Of a DNA stretch of 64,000 nt, positions 8,611-21,862 are shown piece after piece. How positions within the stretch are numbered: the stretch's first letter is position 1; each line of letters begins with the position of its first letter. The notes beneath the pieces are model-generated. The model saw only the letters and a program-made list of their open reading frames with translations, did no database searches and had not been told where the DNA came from. Position numbers and translations under genes: made by a program. Source of the DNA: Pseudomonas sp. VD-NE ins. GTDB lineage: Bacteria > Pseudomonadota > Gammaproteobacteria > Pseudomonadales > Pseudomonadaceae. The stretch spans positions 4,173,001 through 4,237,000 of the forward strand of contig NZ_CP134772.1 in NCBI RefSeq assembly GCF_031882575.1, written 5' to 3'.

Positions 8611-10353
8611 TCACTTACGCGCATCCGCCCACGATTTCAGCAGTTCGTTGTAGCTCACGGTCTCGCCTTTCGGCTTCTCGTTGGCCAGTTTCGGTTTCGG
8701 TGCACCCGGCTGATCAAACCAGTACTGCGCGTCGCGTTCCGGGTTCATTTTCGGTGCGCACACCGCTTGCGCCTTGGAGCGTTCCAGACGCGTCATGATC
8801 GCGTCCTGATCCTTGGCCAAGCCATCCAGCGCCTGTTGCGGGGTTTTCTCGCCGCTGGCCGCTTCGGCGATGTGGCTCCACCACAGTTGCGCCAGACGCG
8901 GATAATCCGGCACGTTGGTCCCGGTCGGGGTCCATTGCACGCGGGCCGGGCTGCGGTAGAACTCGACCAGGCCACCGAGTTTCGGCGCCAGATCGGTCAT
9001 CGCCTGTGAGTTGATGTCCGATTCGCGAATTGGCGTCAGGCCGACGATGGTTTTCTTCAGCGACACGGTTTTCGAGGTCACGAACTGCGCATACAGCCAC
9101 GCCGCCAGTTTCTGTTTCTCAGGCGTGGATTTCATGAACGTCCAAGAGCCCACGTCCTGATAACCGAGCTTCATGCCCTCCTCCCAATACGGCCCACGCG
9201 GTGATGGCGCCATCCGCCATTTCGGCGTGCCGTCGGCGTTGACCACCGGCAGGCCCGGTTTGGTCATGTCGGCGGTGAACGCGGTGTACCAGAAGATCTG
9301 CTGAGCGATATTGCCCTGCGACGGCACCGGGCCCGACTCGGAGAAGGTCATGCCCGCCGCTTCCGGTGGCGCGTACTTCTTCAGCCAGTCGACATACTTG
9401 GTGGTGGCGAACACCGCCGCCGGGCCATTGGTGTCGCCGCCGCGAGTCACGCTGGAGCCGACCGGATGACAGTCCTCAACACGAATCCCCCACTCGTCCA
9501 CCGGCAACCCGTTGGGCAGGCCTTTGTCGCCGCCACCGGCCATGGAGAACCAGGCATCGGTGAAACGCCAGCCCAGCGACGGGTCTTTCTTGCCGTAGTC
9601 CATGTGCCCGTACACACGCTTGCCGTCGATTTCCTTGACGTCTTCGCTGAAGAATTTGGCGATGTCTTCATAGGCCGACCAGTTCACCGGCACGCCCAAT
9701 TCGTAGCCGTACTTTTCCTTGAATTTGGCTTTCAGATCGGCGCGTTCGAACCAGTCAGCACGGAACCAGTACAGGTTGGCGAATTGCTGGTCGGGCAGTT
9801 GATAGATCTTGCCGTCCGGCGCGGTGGTGAACGAGATGCCGATGAAGTCCTTGATATCGAGGGTCGGCGAGGTGAAGTTCTTGCCTTCGTTGGCCATCAG
9901 GTCGGTGATCGATTCGGTCTTGCCGTAGCGAAAGTGCGTACCGATCAGGTCCGAGTCGTTGACCCAGCCGTCGTAGATGTTCTTGTCGGACTGCATCACC
10001 GTCTGCATTTTCTCGACCACGTCGCCTTCTTGCAGCAGGTCGTGGGTGAGTTTGATCCCGGTGATTTCGCTGAACGCCTTGGCGAGCACTTTCGACTCGT
10101 ATTCGTGGGTGGTCAGGGTCTCGGAAACGACCTTGATGTCCATGCCGCGAAACGGCTCGGCGGCCTTGATGAACCACTTCAGTTCTTCGAGTTGCTGCTC
10201 GGCCGTCAGGGTCGACGGTTTGAATTCACTGCCGATCCATTTTTTCGCCGCGTCTTCGTAGGCATCCGCCCACGCGGCGGCGCTCAAACCGCTGAGTGCC
10301 AGCATGGCTGCCAATGAAATGCTATGTCGCAGCTTATTGTTTTTGTCGAACAT
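8611..10353 (-). CDS. glpV: ABC transporter periplasmic substrate-binding protein, GlpV-like
   Basis: Large extracellular solute-binding protein of 580 residues with a signal peptide ending near residue 29 (LAAMLALSGLSAAAWA). It belongs to the sugar/polyol (family 1) binding proteins. At about 580 residues it is longer than a typical 420-residue sugar-binding protein but resembles the rhizobial glycerol-binding protein GlpV. The start is fixed by an excellent AGGAGG seven bases before ATG 10353; the frame continues upstream to 10668 but that part runs over the glpU gene. It is the last gene of the operon, followed by a strong terminator. Glycerol or a related polyol as substrate is inferred from operon architecture only. 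Confidence 0.85.
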   Translation of the reverse strand: MFDKNNKLRHSISLAAMLALSGLSAAAWADAYEDAAKKWIGSEFKPSTLTAEQQLEELKWFIKAAEPFRGMDIKVVSETLTTHEYESKVLAKAFSEITGIKLTHDLLQEGDVVEKMQTVMQSDKNIYDGWVNDSDLIGTHFRYGKTESITDLMANEGKNFTSPTLDIKDFIGISFTTAPDGKIYQLPDQQFANLYWFRADWFERADLKAKFKEKYGYELGVPVNWSAYEDIAKFFSEDVKEIDGKRVYGHMDYGKKDPSLGWRFTDAWFSMAGGGDKGLPNGLPVDEWGIRVEDCHPVGSSVTRGGDTNGPAAVFATTKYVDWLKKYAPPEAAGMTFSESGPVPSQGNIAQQIFWYTAFTADMTKPGLPVVNADGTPKWRMAPSPRGPYWEEGMKLGYQDVGSWTFMKSTPEKQKLAAWLYAQFVTSKTVSLKKTIVGLTPIRESDINSQAMTDLAPKLGGLVEFYRSPARVQWTPTGTNVPDYPRLAQLWWSHIAEAASGEKTPQQALDGLAKDQDAIMTRLERSKAQAVCAPKMNPERDAQYWFDQPGAPKPKLANEKPKGETVSYNELLKSWADARK

Positions 10354-10400
10354 AGAGACCTCCTGTTTAAGTTGTGGAGCCGCGTTGCCGAACGACTCGA

Positions 10401-10673
10401 CTAGCCCCAACGCATCACAGCCAACAGCCACACCAGGGACAACGCGGACGCGACCCAGATGCTCCAGTCGGTGGCGCCGATCACCAGCAAATGCAGGTAG
10501 GCGCTGCCGAGAAGACCAATAAACAAGCGATCGCCACGGGTGGTGGCAATCGGTAGAAAACCTCGCCGCAGGATGCTCGGCGAACGCAATTCCCAGGTAG
10601 TCATGCCGACCAGAATCAGGCCGATGACGATGAAGAATGCTGCGGTAGGCGTGGTCCAACTCATCCATTCCAT
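10401..10673 (-). CDS. glpU: Small integral membrane protein, DUF2160 / GlpU-like
   Basis: Membrane protein of 90 residues with hydrophobic segments at about 9-27 (AAFFIVIGLILVGMTTWEL), 47-63 and 70-88. DUF2160 proteins occur almost only inside this type of ABC operon, where the rhizobial member is called GlpU and has no defined biochemical role. Two tandem ATG codons are present. GAGGAG is placed better for the second (10673), which I use. It sits ten bases after the permease gene and 47 before the binding-protein gene. Confidence 0.85.
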   Translation of the reverse strand: MEWMSWTTPTAAFFIVIGLILVGMTTWELRSPSILRRGFLPIATTRGDRLFIGLLGSAYLHLLVIGATDWSIWVASALSLVWLLAVMRWG

Positions 10674-10683
10674 CATCAGCTCC

Positions 10684-11484
<801 letters not shown>

Positions 11485-11493
11485 GGCCGGGCC

Positions 11494-12356
<863 letters not shown>

Positions 12357-12360
<4 letters not shown>

Positions 12361-13466
12361 GGCTGCACCTCGTCGTCGGCTTCGAGCAGAAACTCATCGG
12401 CATAGACCATCAGCCACTGCGCCGGGAAACTGATGTACGCCGTGCCTTGCGGCACCGGTTTGTCCTCGGCCAGACGTACTTTCAACGGGGCGCCGTCGAG
12501 GTCGAGGGTCATGATCTTGTAGGTGCCGAGGTCTTCGACGTGTACGACCCTGGCCTGCATCGCGTCATCAAATGGCTCGTCCCAGACATGAATAAACTCC
12601 GGACGGATGCCGACCTTCAGATTTTTCCACTGACCGTGTTCGATATGTCGCTGCATGGCGTCGGACAACGGCAGGTGCGTCGAGGCGAAACCGACGCCGC
12701 CGGGTTGCGGCTGCACGTCGATCAGGTTCATGCCGGGGCTGCCGATGAAATAGCCGACAAAGGTGTGGCTCGGCCGCTCGAACAGTTCTCGTGGCGTGCC
12801 GAACTGAACGATCTGGCCGCCGTACATCACGGCGATTTTGTCGGCGAAGGTCGAAGCTTCCAGTTGATCGTGAGTGACGTAGACCATGGTGATGTTGAAC
12901 TGCTCGTGGATCTGCTTGAGCTTGCGCCGCAGTTTCCACTTCAGGTGCGGGTCGATCACCGTCAGCGGTTCGTCGAAGAGGATCGCCGAAACGTCGTCGC
13001 GTACCAGACCACGGCCCATCGAGACTTTCTGTTTTTCGTCGGCAGTGAGGTTGCGCGCCTTCTTGCTCAGCAGGTTTTGCAGGTCGAGGACTTCGGCAAT
13101 TTCCTGCACCTTGCTGTGCACTTTCGCCTCGGCCATGCCCTGATTTCGCAGAGGGAACGCGAGGTTGTCGAACACGGTCATGGTGTCGTAGACCACCGGA
13201 AACTGGAAAACCTGGGCGATGTTGCGCTTCTCCGGCGTCAGGTCGTTGACCGCTTTGCCGTCGAACAACACATGGCCCTGCGAGGGGCTGAGCAGCCCGG
13301 AAATGATGTTGAGCAAGGTCGACTTGCCGCAACCCGACGGGCCGAGCAAGGCGTAGGCGCCGCCCTGCTCCCAGACGTGATCCATCTCACGGATCGCGTA
13401 ATCCTCAGCGCCGCTCGGGGTTTTGCTGTAGCTGTGGGCGAGGTGCTGCAAACGGATTTCGGCCAT
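12357..13466 (-). CDS. glpT: ABC transporter ATPase with degenerate signature motif, GlpT-like
   Basis: ATPase of 369 residues (MalK/UgpC group) with a C-terminal TOBE regulatory domain. Walker A GPSGCGKS is at 42-49, the Q loop at Q88, Walker B AILFDEP with D165/E166, and the switch histidine H199 in VYVTHDQ: all are canonical. The ABC signature expected as LSGGQ reads LTADE (140-144, in NLTADEKQKVSMGRGL). That is a real departure, because this motif closes the opposite ATP site in the dimer. It overlaps the partner ATPase gene by one base (TGATG). See the finding on ATPase asymmetry. Confidence 0.9.
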
Positions 13467-14560
13467 CAGGCAACCCTCGCGACACGCCGGCCCGGTGCTT
13501 GCACCAGACGGCCCTGCGCATCGAAAACGAACAGTTTGTGGGTCGGGATGTAAATGCGGATCGGCGCATCGACGTCGTATTCGTGAACGCCGGGCAGGTG
13601 CAGCACCAGCAGGAAATGCTCGTTGCGCACGTGCAGGAAGGTTTCCGAACCGCTGATCTCGGCGACTTCGACGGTGACCGCCAGTTCGAGGTCGTCATCG
13701 TTGCTCGGCACCAGCGAGATGTGGCTGGGACGCACGCCGAAACGGAACTCGCCCTCGCCCACCGGGCGCAGATCAACGTTCAACGGGAAGTGCACAAAAT
13801 TGGCGAAACTGACTTCGTTACCGGCAATGCGCCCGGGCATCAGGTTGATCGGCGGCTCGGAGAACAATTCAGCGGCGAGCACGGTTTGCGGCTGGTGATA
13901 CACCGAAGTCGACGGGCCGCTCTGAATCACCCGGCCTTCGTGAAGAATGGTCGTGGTGCCGCCCAGTGCCAGCGCTTCGTTGGGTTCGGTGGTGGCGTAG
14001 ATGGCGATGGTGTGGCGCGCCTTGAACAGCTCGCGCATTTCCTGGCGCAGTTCTTCGCGCAGTTTGTAGTCGAGGTTGACCAGCGGTTCATCGAAGAGGA
14101 TCAGCTCGGCATCCTTGACCAGCGCGCGAGCCATGGCCGTGCGTTGCTGTTGGCCGCCGGACAGCTCCAGCGGATAGCGCTGCAGAAACTTCTCGATGCG
14201 CAGCATCTTCGCGGTTTCCTGCACTTTGCTATGGATGATCTCTTTCGACACACCAGCCTGACGCAACGGCGAGGCGATGTTCTCGAACACGGTCATGGTC
14301 GGGTAATTGATGAACTGCTGATAGACCATCGACACGTTGCGCAGGCGCACCGGGCGCTGGGTGACGTCGACGCCGTTCATCAGGATGCGGCCGCTGTCCG
14401 GTTTGTCCAGACCGGCCATTAAACGCATGAGGCTGGTTTTGCCGGACAGGGTGCGGCCGAGCAAAACGTTGAACGAACCGGGTTCGAATTTCAGGCACGC
14501 ATCGTCGATCCAGGTCTGGCCCTCGACGGTACGGCTGACGTGCTCCAGAGTGAGTGACAT
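13466..14560 (-). CDS. glpS: ABC transporter ATPase lacking the switch histidine, GlpS-like
   Basis: ATPase of 364 residues, first gene of the operon, with a C-terminal TOBE domain. Walker A is GRTLSGKT (35-42), Q loop Q81/Q82, signature LSGGQ intact at 133-137, and Walker B LILFDEP with D157/E158. The switch region, normally YVTHDQ, reads YATTEP with T191 where the catalytic histidine should be. Its own nucleotide site is therefore probably weak or inactive, while it still supplies a good signature to its partner. A sigma-54 promoter lies about 45 bases upstream. Confidence 0.9.
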   Translation of the reverse strand: MSLTLEHVSRTVEGQTWIDDACLKFEPGSFNVLLGRTLSGKTSLMRLMAGLDKPDSGRILMNGVDVTQRPVRLRNVSMVYQQFINYPTMTVFENIASPLRQAGVSKEIIHSKVQETAKMLRIEKFLQRYPLELSGGQQQRTAMARALVKDAELILFDEPLVNLDYKLREELRQEMRELFKARHTIAIYATTEPNEALALGGTTTILHEGRVIQSGPSTSVYHQPQTVLAAELFSEPPINLMPGRIAGNEVSFANFVHFPLNVDLRPVGEGEFRFGVRPSHISLVPSNDDDLELAVTVEVAEISGSETFLHVRNEHFLLVLHLPGVHEYDVDAPIRIYIPTHKLFVFDAQGRLVQAPGRRVARVA

Positions 14561-14604
14561 GGCTCGGCCTTTTTATTATTGGAGTCAAGCGACCTGTGCA
14601 CGGG

Positions 14605-14620
14605 AGCGAGTTTCGTGCCA
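14605..14620 (-). promoter_or_regulatory. Sigma-54 (-24/-12) promoter of the glp-like operon
   Basis: On the minus strand the sequence TGGCACGAAACTCGCT keeps the invariant GG-N10-GC spacing and matches the consensus TGGCACG-N4-TTGC at all but one core base. The inferred transcription start is near 14594, leaving a leader of about 34 bases before the first ATPase gene. The divergent gene encodes a sigma-54 activator, which supports the call. Confidence 0.85.
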
Positions 14621-14684
14621 GAAATGGCAAGTGGTTGATTTGTCGTGAAAATCGTTGAAAGCGCAGGGATTGGGCGTTCATTGC

Positions 14685-14746
14685 TGAACACTTTTGAACA
14701 GTCGGGCGATTGACAATGAACAATAGTGAACAACACTCTATGAACG
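14685..14746. promoter_or_regulatory. Candidate activator-binding sites (TGAACA repeats)
   Basis: TGAACA occurs at 14685, 14695, 14717 and 14727, i.e. two pairs each spaced 10 bp, with the pairs offset by 32 bp (about three helical turns). A near copy TGAACG is at 14741. A small inverted pair GTTCA-TTGC-TGAAC spans 14676-14689. The cluster lies 65-125 bp upstream of the -24 element, a normal distance for a sigma-54 enhancer, and next to the activator gene. Binding by that activator is inferred. Confidence 0.6.
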
Positions 14747-14781
14747 CTTTTTGCCCGATCTTGAATGCGATAGAGATCCCC

Positions 14782-14870
14782 TGTGGGAGCGAGCCTGCTC
14801 GCGAAAGCGGTGTGTCAGTCGATGCAATTGTGTCTGATACACCGCTTTCGCGAGCAGGCTCGCTCCCACA
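14782..14870. repeat. REP pair (GGGAGCGAGCCTGCTCGCG type)
   Basis: Two inverted REP cores, GTGGGAGCGAGCCTGCTCGC at 14783 and its complement ending at 14870, separated by about 25 bases. It occupies the space between the enhancer-like repeats and the activator gene in the 383-base divergent region. Confidence 0.93.
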
Positions 14871-14943
14871 TGGGGATTTGTGTGGTGCTCAGGATTTGGG
14901 TTCATAACAACAATAAAAATCGCTGTATCAGAGGCTGACTGCC

Positions 14944-16797
14944 ATGGCCGCACCTGCCCCGCCGCTGTCCCACGACGCGATCGTCCAGAACTCCTGGCAA
15001 CGTTGCCGCGCGTTCGGTCTTGACCACCAAAGCACGCCGGCCTTTGATCAACTGCCCGCCGCCGGCATTGCGCAGTTGCTCGACAGCCATCACTCACTGG
15101 TGCAGACCACACACCAGGAAGTCCTGCCCTATTACGAAAACATCCTGAGCAATTCCAACTGTCTGATCATGCTCGCCGACAATCAGGGCCAGGTGCTGAC
15201 CTCGTGGGGCACGCAGCGCTTTATCGAGCCGAATCTGGCTCGGGGTTTTCAGGCTGGTGCAAGTTGGGTCGAGCGCACCAGCGGCACCAATGCGATCGGC
15301 ACCGCGCTGGCGTGTGAGCAGGCCGTGCATATCGAACACGATGAACACTTTCTGAAAGCCAACCGCTTCATGACCGGTTCCGCCGCGCCGATTTTCGACG
15401 CCGAGCGCAAGGTGATTGCGGTGCTCGATGTGTCCAGCGACAGCTATCTGCCGCCCTCGCATACCCTGGGCATGGTCAAGATGATGAGCCAGACCGTGGA
15501 AAACCGGCTGATCCTCAACCTGTTCCATGGCCAGCACTTTCAACTGACCTTCAACACCGGGTTGAACAACCTCGACAGTCAGTGGGCCGGGTTGTTGATT
15601 TTTGATGAGAGCGGACAGGTGCTGTCGGCCAATCGGCGGGCGGACAATTTGCTGGGTATGCGTTTATCCCGAGTGAGCGTTGAAAGTCTGTTCAAGGTCT
15701 CGCTGCTGGAACTGATCAATCAGCCGGACGGGTTGCCGTTTGCCTTGCAGACGTCCGGGCGCAACAGGTTTCAGTGTTTGTTGAAGCGGCCGAAGCAGGC
15801 GTCGATTCAGCCTCGGGTGTTTGCCGAACCGAAAAGCGTTGAAGCGCCGATAAAACCACCTGCGGGCGCTATCAGCCTCAGCACCCTGCACTTCGGCGAC
15901 GGCCGCGTGGAAAAAGCCGTGCGTCAGGCGGAACGGTTACTGGAAAAAGACATTCCGCTGTTGATCCACGGCGAAACCGGAGTTGGCAAGGAAGTCTTCG
16001 TCAAAGCCCTGCACCAGGCCAGCTCGCGTAGCAAACAGGCGTTCATTGCCGTCAACTGCGCGGCGATCCCCGCCGAACTGGTCGAGTCAGAGTTATTCGG
16101 CTACGAGAAAGGCGCGTTCACCGGTGCCAACCAGAAAGGCAGCATCGGGCTGATTCGCAAGGCGGACAAAGGCACGTTATTCCTCGATGAAATCGGCGAC
16201 ATGCCGTTGCCGACTCAGGCGCGGTTGTTGCGGGTTTTGCAGGAGCGCTGTGTGCAACCGGTAGGCAGCAGCGAGTTGTTTGCGGTGGATCTGCGGATTA
16301 TCTCGGCGACTAACCGCTCTTTGCGCGAACAAGTGCAATTGGGACGGTTTCGGGAGGATTTGTATTACCGCATTGGTGGCTTGACCCTGGAACTGCCGCC
16401 GCTGCGGGAGCGCAGTGATAAAGAGGCGTTGTTCAAGCGGCTGTGGGAGCAGCATCGCGAGCCGACGCAATGGGCGGGGTTGAGCCAAGAGGTGCTGGAG
16501 CTGTTCAGCCGTCATCCGTGGCCGGGGAATTTGCGTCAGGTAAGCAGCGTGATGCAGGTGGCGCTGGCGATGGCTGAGGAACAGCCGGTGAGGCTGGAGC
16601 ATTTGCCGGATGATTTTTTTGTTGATCTGGAGATGGAGCCGGTGGAGAGCGCGGTGCCGTTGGGGGTTGATCTGAATGATGTGGAGGCGTTGAACCGGGA
16701 GTTGAAGGCTTCCGGGGGGAATATTTCGCATTTGGCGCGACGTCTTGGAGTTAGCCGCAACACCCTCTACAAGCGGTTGCGGCAGATTGAAGGTTGA
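14944..16797 (+). CDS. Sigma-54-dependent transcriptional activator, AcoR family
   Basis: Regulator of 617 residues. A GAF-type sensor region lies at about 70-210, then a short PAS-like region at 225-290. The AAA+ domain has Walker A GETGVGKE at 343, the sigma-54 contact loop GAFTGA at 390-395, Walker [11 protein letters not shown] and the R-finger region. The Fis-type helix-turn-helix (about 585-615) is [20 protein letters not shown]. AcoR relatives respond to small alcohols, acetoin or polyols. It is divergent from the glp-like ABC operon, which has a -24/-12 promoter, so it is the likely activator. The ligand is unknown. Confidence 0.9.
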   Translation: MAAPAPPLSHDAIVQNSWQRCRAFGLDHQSTPAFDQLPAAGIAQLLDSHHSLVQTTHQEVLPYYENILSNSNCLIMLADNQGQVLTSWGTQRFIEPNLARGFQAGASWVERTSGTNAIGTALACEQAVHIEHDEHFLKANRFMTGSAAPIFDAERKVIAVLDVSSDSYLPPSHTLGMVKMMSQTVENRLILNLFHGQHFQLTFNTGLNNLDSQWAGLLIFDESGQVLSANRRADNLLGMRLSRVSVESLFKVSLLELINQPDGLPFALQTSGRNRFQCLLKRPKQASIQPRVFAEPKSVEAPIKPPAGAISLSTLHFGDGRVEKAVRQAERLLEKDIPLLIHGETGVGKEVFVKALHQASSRSKQAFIAVNCAAIPAELVESELFGYEKGAFTGANQKGSIGLIRKADKGTLFLDEIGDMPLPTQARLLRVLQERCVQPVGSSELFAVDLRIISATNRSLREQVQLGRFREDLYYRIGGLTLELPPLRERSDKEALFKRLWEQHREPTQWAGLSQEVLELFSRHPWPGNLRQVSSVMQVALAMAEEQPVRLEHLPDDFFVDLEMEPVESAVPLGVDLNDVEALNRELKASGGNISHLARRLGVSRNTLYKRLRQIEG

Positions 16798-16809
16798 GTG
16801 AATCCCTTC

Positions 16810-16983
16810 CCCTCACCCCAGCCCTCTCCCCCAGGAGAGGGAGCCGACCGCGGTGTCTGGCGCTGGACATTGACCTGAAACATCGTGGCGATTATGGATT
16901 CGGTGCAAATCGGTCAGGTCGATGTATCTCCTGAACATCCCCCATTCAGTCCCCTCTCCTGGGGGAGAGGGCTAGGGTGAGGG
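16810..16983. repeat. MITE-like inverted-repeat element, copy B
   Basis: Same element as at 5112, about 174 bases. The left terminus is CCCTCACCCCAGCCCTCTCC and the right ends GAGAGGGCTAGGGTGAGGG. The internal inverted pair TTGACCTGA / TCAGGTCGA is clear. It fills the gap between two convergent genes, and its right terminus overlaps the last codons and supplies the TAG stop of the minus-strand MFS gene. Confidence 0.9.
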
Positions 16984-18189
16984 CGAAAATTCCGGCTCAA
17001 CATGCGCAACCGAAGCCGCCTCCAATGTGCGCAACCCCACCAGCACAACAACCACCATCATGATCCCCGCGCCAATCGCCACGCCGAAGCCGGCCCCTGC
17101 ACCCCACGCATCAATCACCAGCCCTGCCAGCATGCCGCCCAGCGCGACGCCGATGCTGATACCCGTGGTCATCCACGTCAGCCCTTCGGTGATCCGCGAT
17201 GGCGGGATGATGATCGTTCCCAGCTTCATGACCACGACCATCGTTGGCGCAAACGAAATCCCGGCAATAAACAGCGTCGCTGACAGCACATAAACGTCCG
17301 CTGCAAAAATCGGCAATACGCCGGTGAACGCCGTGACCAATATCCCGATCAGGAACTGTTTTTCGATCGCCAGCGAAACCCTCATCGCACCGAATGTCAG
17401 GCCCGCGACCAGTGAGCCGAACGCATAAGCAGCGAGGATGAAGGTCGCGGCCCCCGGCCAGCCTTGCGCATTGGCGAACGCCACGACGGCGACATCGATT
17501 GCTCCGCCAATGACACCCATCGCCAACAGCGCCAGAACAATGGTGCGCACGCCGGGAATCAGCAAGGTCGAGCCACTATGGCTGGCGTGGCCCACGACAA
17601 CCTTGGGTTCAGTCTGGCGCTGCAGGAGAAACGCCGTTACCCCGACGGCCAGCAGCCCGACCGCGACCAGAGGCCCGGCTTCGGCGAAAAAACTCACGCT
17701 CAAACCGATCGCCAGTGGCGGGCCGATGATATAGGCCAGTTCGGTGAGGACGGTGTCCAGCGAGAACGCCGTGTGCAATTGCGGTTTGCCCCGGAACAAC
17801 TGCGTCCATCGCGCGCGAATCATCGAGGGCATGCTCGGCATCGTCCCCGCCAGTGCGGCCAGAACAAACAGCAGTGCGGCCGGTGCCCGCATGTAAACCG
17901 CGAGGATCAGGGCGAGCAACATGGCAATGCTGAACGCCGTGACGACAGGCAGCACGCGGCTCTGGCCATGCTGATCAACCAGTCTGGAGATGTGCGGGCC
18001 GAGCAGCGCATTGGCTAGAGTGAATGTACCGGCGACGGCACCGGCTAGCCAGTAAACACCGGTTTGCTGTACCAGCATGGTGATGATGCCAATGCCGATC
18101 ATTGCCTGCGGCAAACGCGCGATAGAGCTCGCGAGCACTAGCCCGGTGGCGCCGGGGGTCGTTAGCAGCTCGCGGTAGTGATTGGCCAT
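16972..18189 (-). CDS. MFS transporter, unassigned substrate
   Basis: Predicted 12-TM major facilitator protein of 405 residues, inner membrane. It starts MANHYRELLTTPGATGLVLASSIARLPQAMIGIGIITML, has ISRLVDQHGQSRVLP in the loop-2/3 region, and repeated hydrophobic helices throughout. It resembles uncharacterised drug/sugar-efflux-type MFS proteins, and I cannot assign a substrate. The last three residues before the stop (PSP) and the TAG itself are encoded by the terminal repeat of the MITE-like element at 16810-16983, so the native C-terminus may have been changed by its insertion. Confidence 0.85.
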   Translation of the reverse strand: MANHYRELLTTPGATGLVLASSIARLPQAMIGIGIITMLVQQTGVYWLAGAVAGTFTLANALLGPHISRLVDQHGQSRVLPVVTAFSIAMLLALILAVYMRAPAALLFVLAALAGTMPSMPSMIRARWTQLFRGKPQLHTAFSLDTVLTELAYIIGPPLAIGLSVSFFAEAGPLVAVGLLAVGVTAFLLQRQTEPKVVVGHASHSGSTLLIPGVRTIVLALLAMGVIGGAIDVAVVAFANAQGWPGAATFILAAYAFGSLVAGLTFGAMRVSLAIEKQFLIGILVTAFTGVLPIFAADVYVLSATLFIAGISFAPTMVVVMKLGTIIIPPSRITEGLTWMTTGISIGVALGGMLAGLVIDAWGAGAGFGVAIGAGIMMVVVVLVGLRTLEAASVAHVEPEFSPSP

Positions 18190-18274
18190 GGTGTCTCCAT
18201 TCGATATTCGTCGCCGCTCAGCATCCGGCTGAACGCGTTGCCGACATCAAGACCTACGCGAACGTCAAAAGCAA

Positions 18275-18449
18275 CCCTCACCCCAGCCCTCTCCCCGAGG
18301 GAGAGGGAGCCGACCGAGGTGTCTGGCGTTGTACATCGACCTGAAAAACCAGTCGATTATGGATTCGGCAAAAATCGCTCAGGTCGATGTATTTCTTGAG
18401 CATCCCCCATTCGGTCCCCTCTCCCTCTGGGAGAGGGTTAGGGTGAGGG
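18275..18449. repeat. MITE-like inverted-repeat element, copy C
   Basis: About 175 bases with the same termini as copy A (right end GAGAGGGTTAGGGTGAGGG) and the internal pair ATCGACCTGA / TCAGGTCGAT. It lies only about 1.3 kb from copy B, in opposite flanks of the MFS gene, so the MFS gene is bracketed by two copies. Confidence 0.9.
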
Positions 18450-18465
18450 GCTTTTCTCGCGGCCT

Positions 18466-18495
18466 AACAAAAACCCGCACACGGCGGGTTTTGTT
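18466..18495 (-). terminator. Terminator of cysS
   Basis: Stem AACCCGC / GCGGGTT at 18472-18490 with a short loop. On the minus strand it is followed by TTTTGTT. It lies 23 bases beyond the cysS stop and would end the glnS-cysS transcript. Confidence 0.8.
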
Positions 18496-18512
18496 TGTAA
18501 CAAGTACAGCGA

Positions 18513-19895
18513 TCAGTCAGTCAAACGCCAGGTAGTCCCACCCTTGCCGTCTTCCAGCACCACGCCCATGGCGGTGAGCTGATCACGGATACGATCCGAC
18601 TCAGCCCAATCCTTCCCGGCCCGAGCCGCCAGACGCGCGGCAATCAACGCATCAACCTCAGCTGCATCGACACGCCCTTCAGCGCCCGCCTGCAGGAAGT
18701 CATCCGCCTCCAACTGCAACACACCCAACACGCTCGCCAGCTCTTTAAGACGTGCCGCCAGACCCGCCGCCGCATCGAGATCGCTCTCACGCAGACGGTT
18801 GATCTCACGCACCATCTCGAACAACACCGCGCAAGCTTCCGGCGTGCCAAAGTCATCGTTCATTACCGTGGTGAAGCGCTCAACAAACGCTTCGCCGCCA
18901 GCAGGCGCCACTGTCGGCAGGCCTTTCAACGCGTGGTAGAAACGCTCGAGTGCGCCTTTGGCGTCCTTGAGGTTGTCTTCCGAGTAGTTGATCGCGCTGC
19001 GGTAGTGGCTCGACACCAGCAGGTACCGCACGACTTCCGGGTGGTACTTTTCCAGCACGTCGCGGATGGTGAAGAAGTTGTTCAAGGACTTGGACATCTT
19101 CTCGCCATTGATGCGAATCATGCCGCAATGCATCCACGCGTTGGCGTAGGTCTTGCCGGTGGCCGCTTCGCTCTGGGCGATTTCGTTTTCGTGGTGCGGG
19201 AACTCAAGGTCGCTGCCGCCGCCATGAATGTCGAAGGTCTCGCCGAGGCAGCAGGTGGACATCACCGAGCACTCGATGTGCCAGCCCGGACGCCCGGCGC
19301 CCCATGGCGATTCCCAGCTCGGCTCACCCGGTTTGGCGGCTTTCCACAGCACGAAGTCGAGCGGGTCCTGTTTCGACTCGTCGACTTCGATGCGGGCGCC
19401 AATGCGCAGGTCTTCGATTTTCTTGCGCGACAGTTTGCCGTAGCCCATGAACTTCGCGACGCGGTAGTACACGTCGCCGTTGCCCGGGGCGTAGGCGTAA
19501 CCCTTGTCGATCAAGGTCTGGATCATCGCGTGCATGCCCGGAATGTGATCCGTGGCGCGCGGTTCCATGTCCGGCTTCTTGATGTTCAGGCGCGCTTCGT
19601 CTTCGTGCATCGCGGCGATCATGCGCTCGGTCAACGCTTCGAACGATTCACCGTTCTCGTTGGCGCGGTTGATGATCTTGTCGTCGATGTCGGTGATGTT
19701 GCGCACGTAGGTCAGGTCGTAACCGCTGAACCGCAACCAGCGGGTCACCAGGTCGAACGCGACCATGCTGCGGCCGTGGCCGAGGTGGCAGTAGTCGTAC
19801 ACGGTCATCCCGCAGACGTACATGCGCACCTTGTTGCCATCCAGCGGCTTGAAGACTTCTTTGCTCTTGGTGAGCGTGTTGTAGATCGTTAGCAC
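18513..19895 (-). CDS. cysS: Cysteinyl-tRNA synthetase
   Basis: Class I aminoacyl-tRNA synthetase of 460 residues, charging tRNA-Cys in the cytoplasm. The start [43 protein letters not shown] contains the first zinc cysteine (Cys28) and the HIGH-like motif HLGH. The other zinc ligands are in WHIECSVMS and [10 protein letters not shown]. The KMSKS loop is [10 protein letters not shown]. Length matches the family (461 in E. coli). The gene follows glnS with a 21-base gap, probably co-transcribed. Confidence 0.97.
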   Translation of the reverse strand: MLTIYNTLTKSKEVFKPLDGNKVRMYVCGMTVYDYCHLGHGRSMVAFDLVTRWLRFSGYDLTYVRNITDIDDKIINRANENGESFEALTERMIAAMHEDEARLNIKKPDMEPRATDHIPGMHAMIQTLIDKGYAYAPGNGDVYYRVAKFMGYGKLSRKKIEDLRIGARIEVDESKQDPLDFVLWKAAKPGEPSWESPWGAGRPGWHIECSVMSTCCLGETFDIHGGGSDLEFPHHENEIAQSEAATGKTYANAWMHCGMIRINGEKMSKSLNNFFTIRDVLEKYHPEVVRYLLVSSHYRSAINYSEDNLKDAKGALERFYHALKGLPTVAPAGGEAFVERFTTVMNDDFGTPEACAVLFEMVREINRLRESDLDAAAGLAARLKELASVLGVLQLEADDFLQAGAEGRVDAAEVDALIAARLAARAGKDWAESDRIRDQLTAMGVVLEDGKGGTTWRLTD

Positions 19896-19916
19896 GTTAT
19901 TTCCCTTGACGCTGAA

Positions 19917-21614
<1,698 letters not shown>

Positions 21615-21862
21615 AGGATCCTTGACTTACAGGTGCGCGGCCGCAGAGGGGCCAGACAAAACAAAGCCGCTATCATAGCCGATGCTGTCAAGGGGCTGAC
21701 AGAGCACGGCCTATAAAGGAGCGCATTTAATCGCCGGGAATTGAAAAACAGCCTCGAATTTCGCGCCTGTCACGCTAAACTGCGCACCTTGGCCCACGGG
21801 CTGAACCGGTAACGGGCCGAAATGTCCCATTACCCACGAATTCCTTATAAAGAGTAGCGATC

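Larger units (their letters stand above)
18190..18512. other. Intergenic region with repeat and terminator, no gene
   Basis: A 323-base gap between the MFS transporter start and the cysS stop. It contains MITE-like copy C (18275-18449) and the cysS terminator (18472-18490). The MFS promoter should lie in 18190-18275, but I cannot point to clear hexamers. Confidence 0.6.

Noticed and set aside
10354..10668. N-terminal extension of the binding-protein frame
   Set aside because: It overlaps the glpU gene, while ATG 10353 has an ideal AGGAGG and a clean signal peptide.
12447..14422. Two long plus-strand frames opposite the ABC ATPase genes
   Set aside because: The minus strand encodes complete ATPases with Walker motifs; the opposite frames have no recognisable features.
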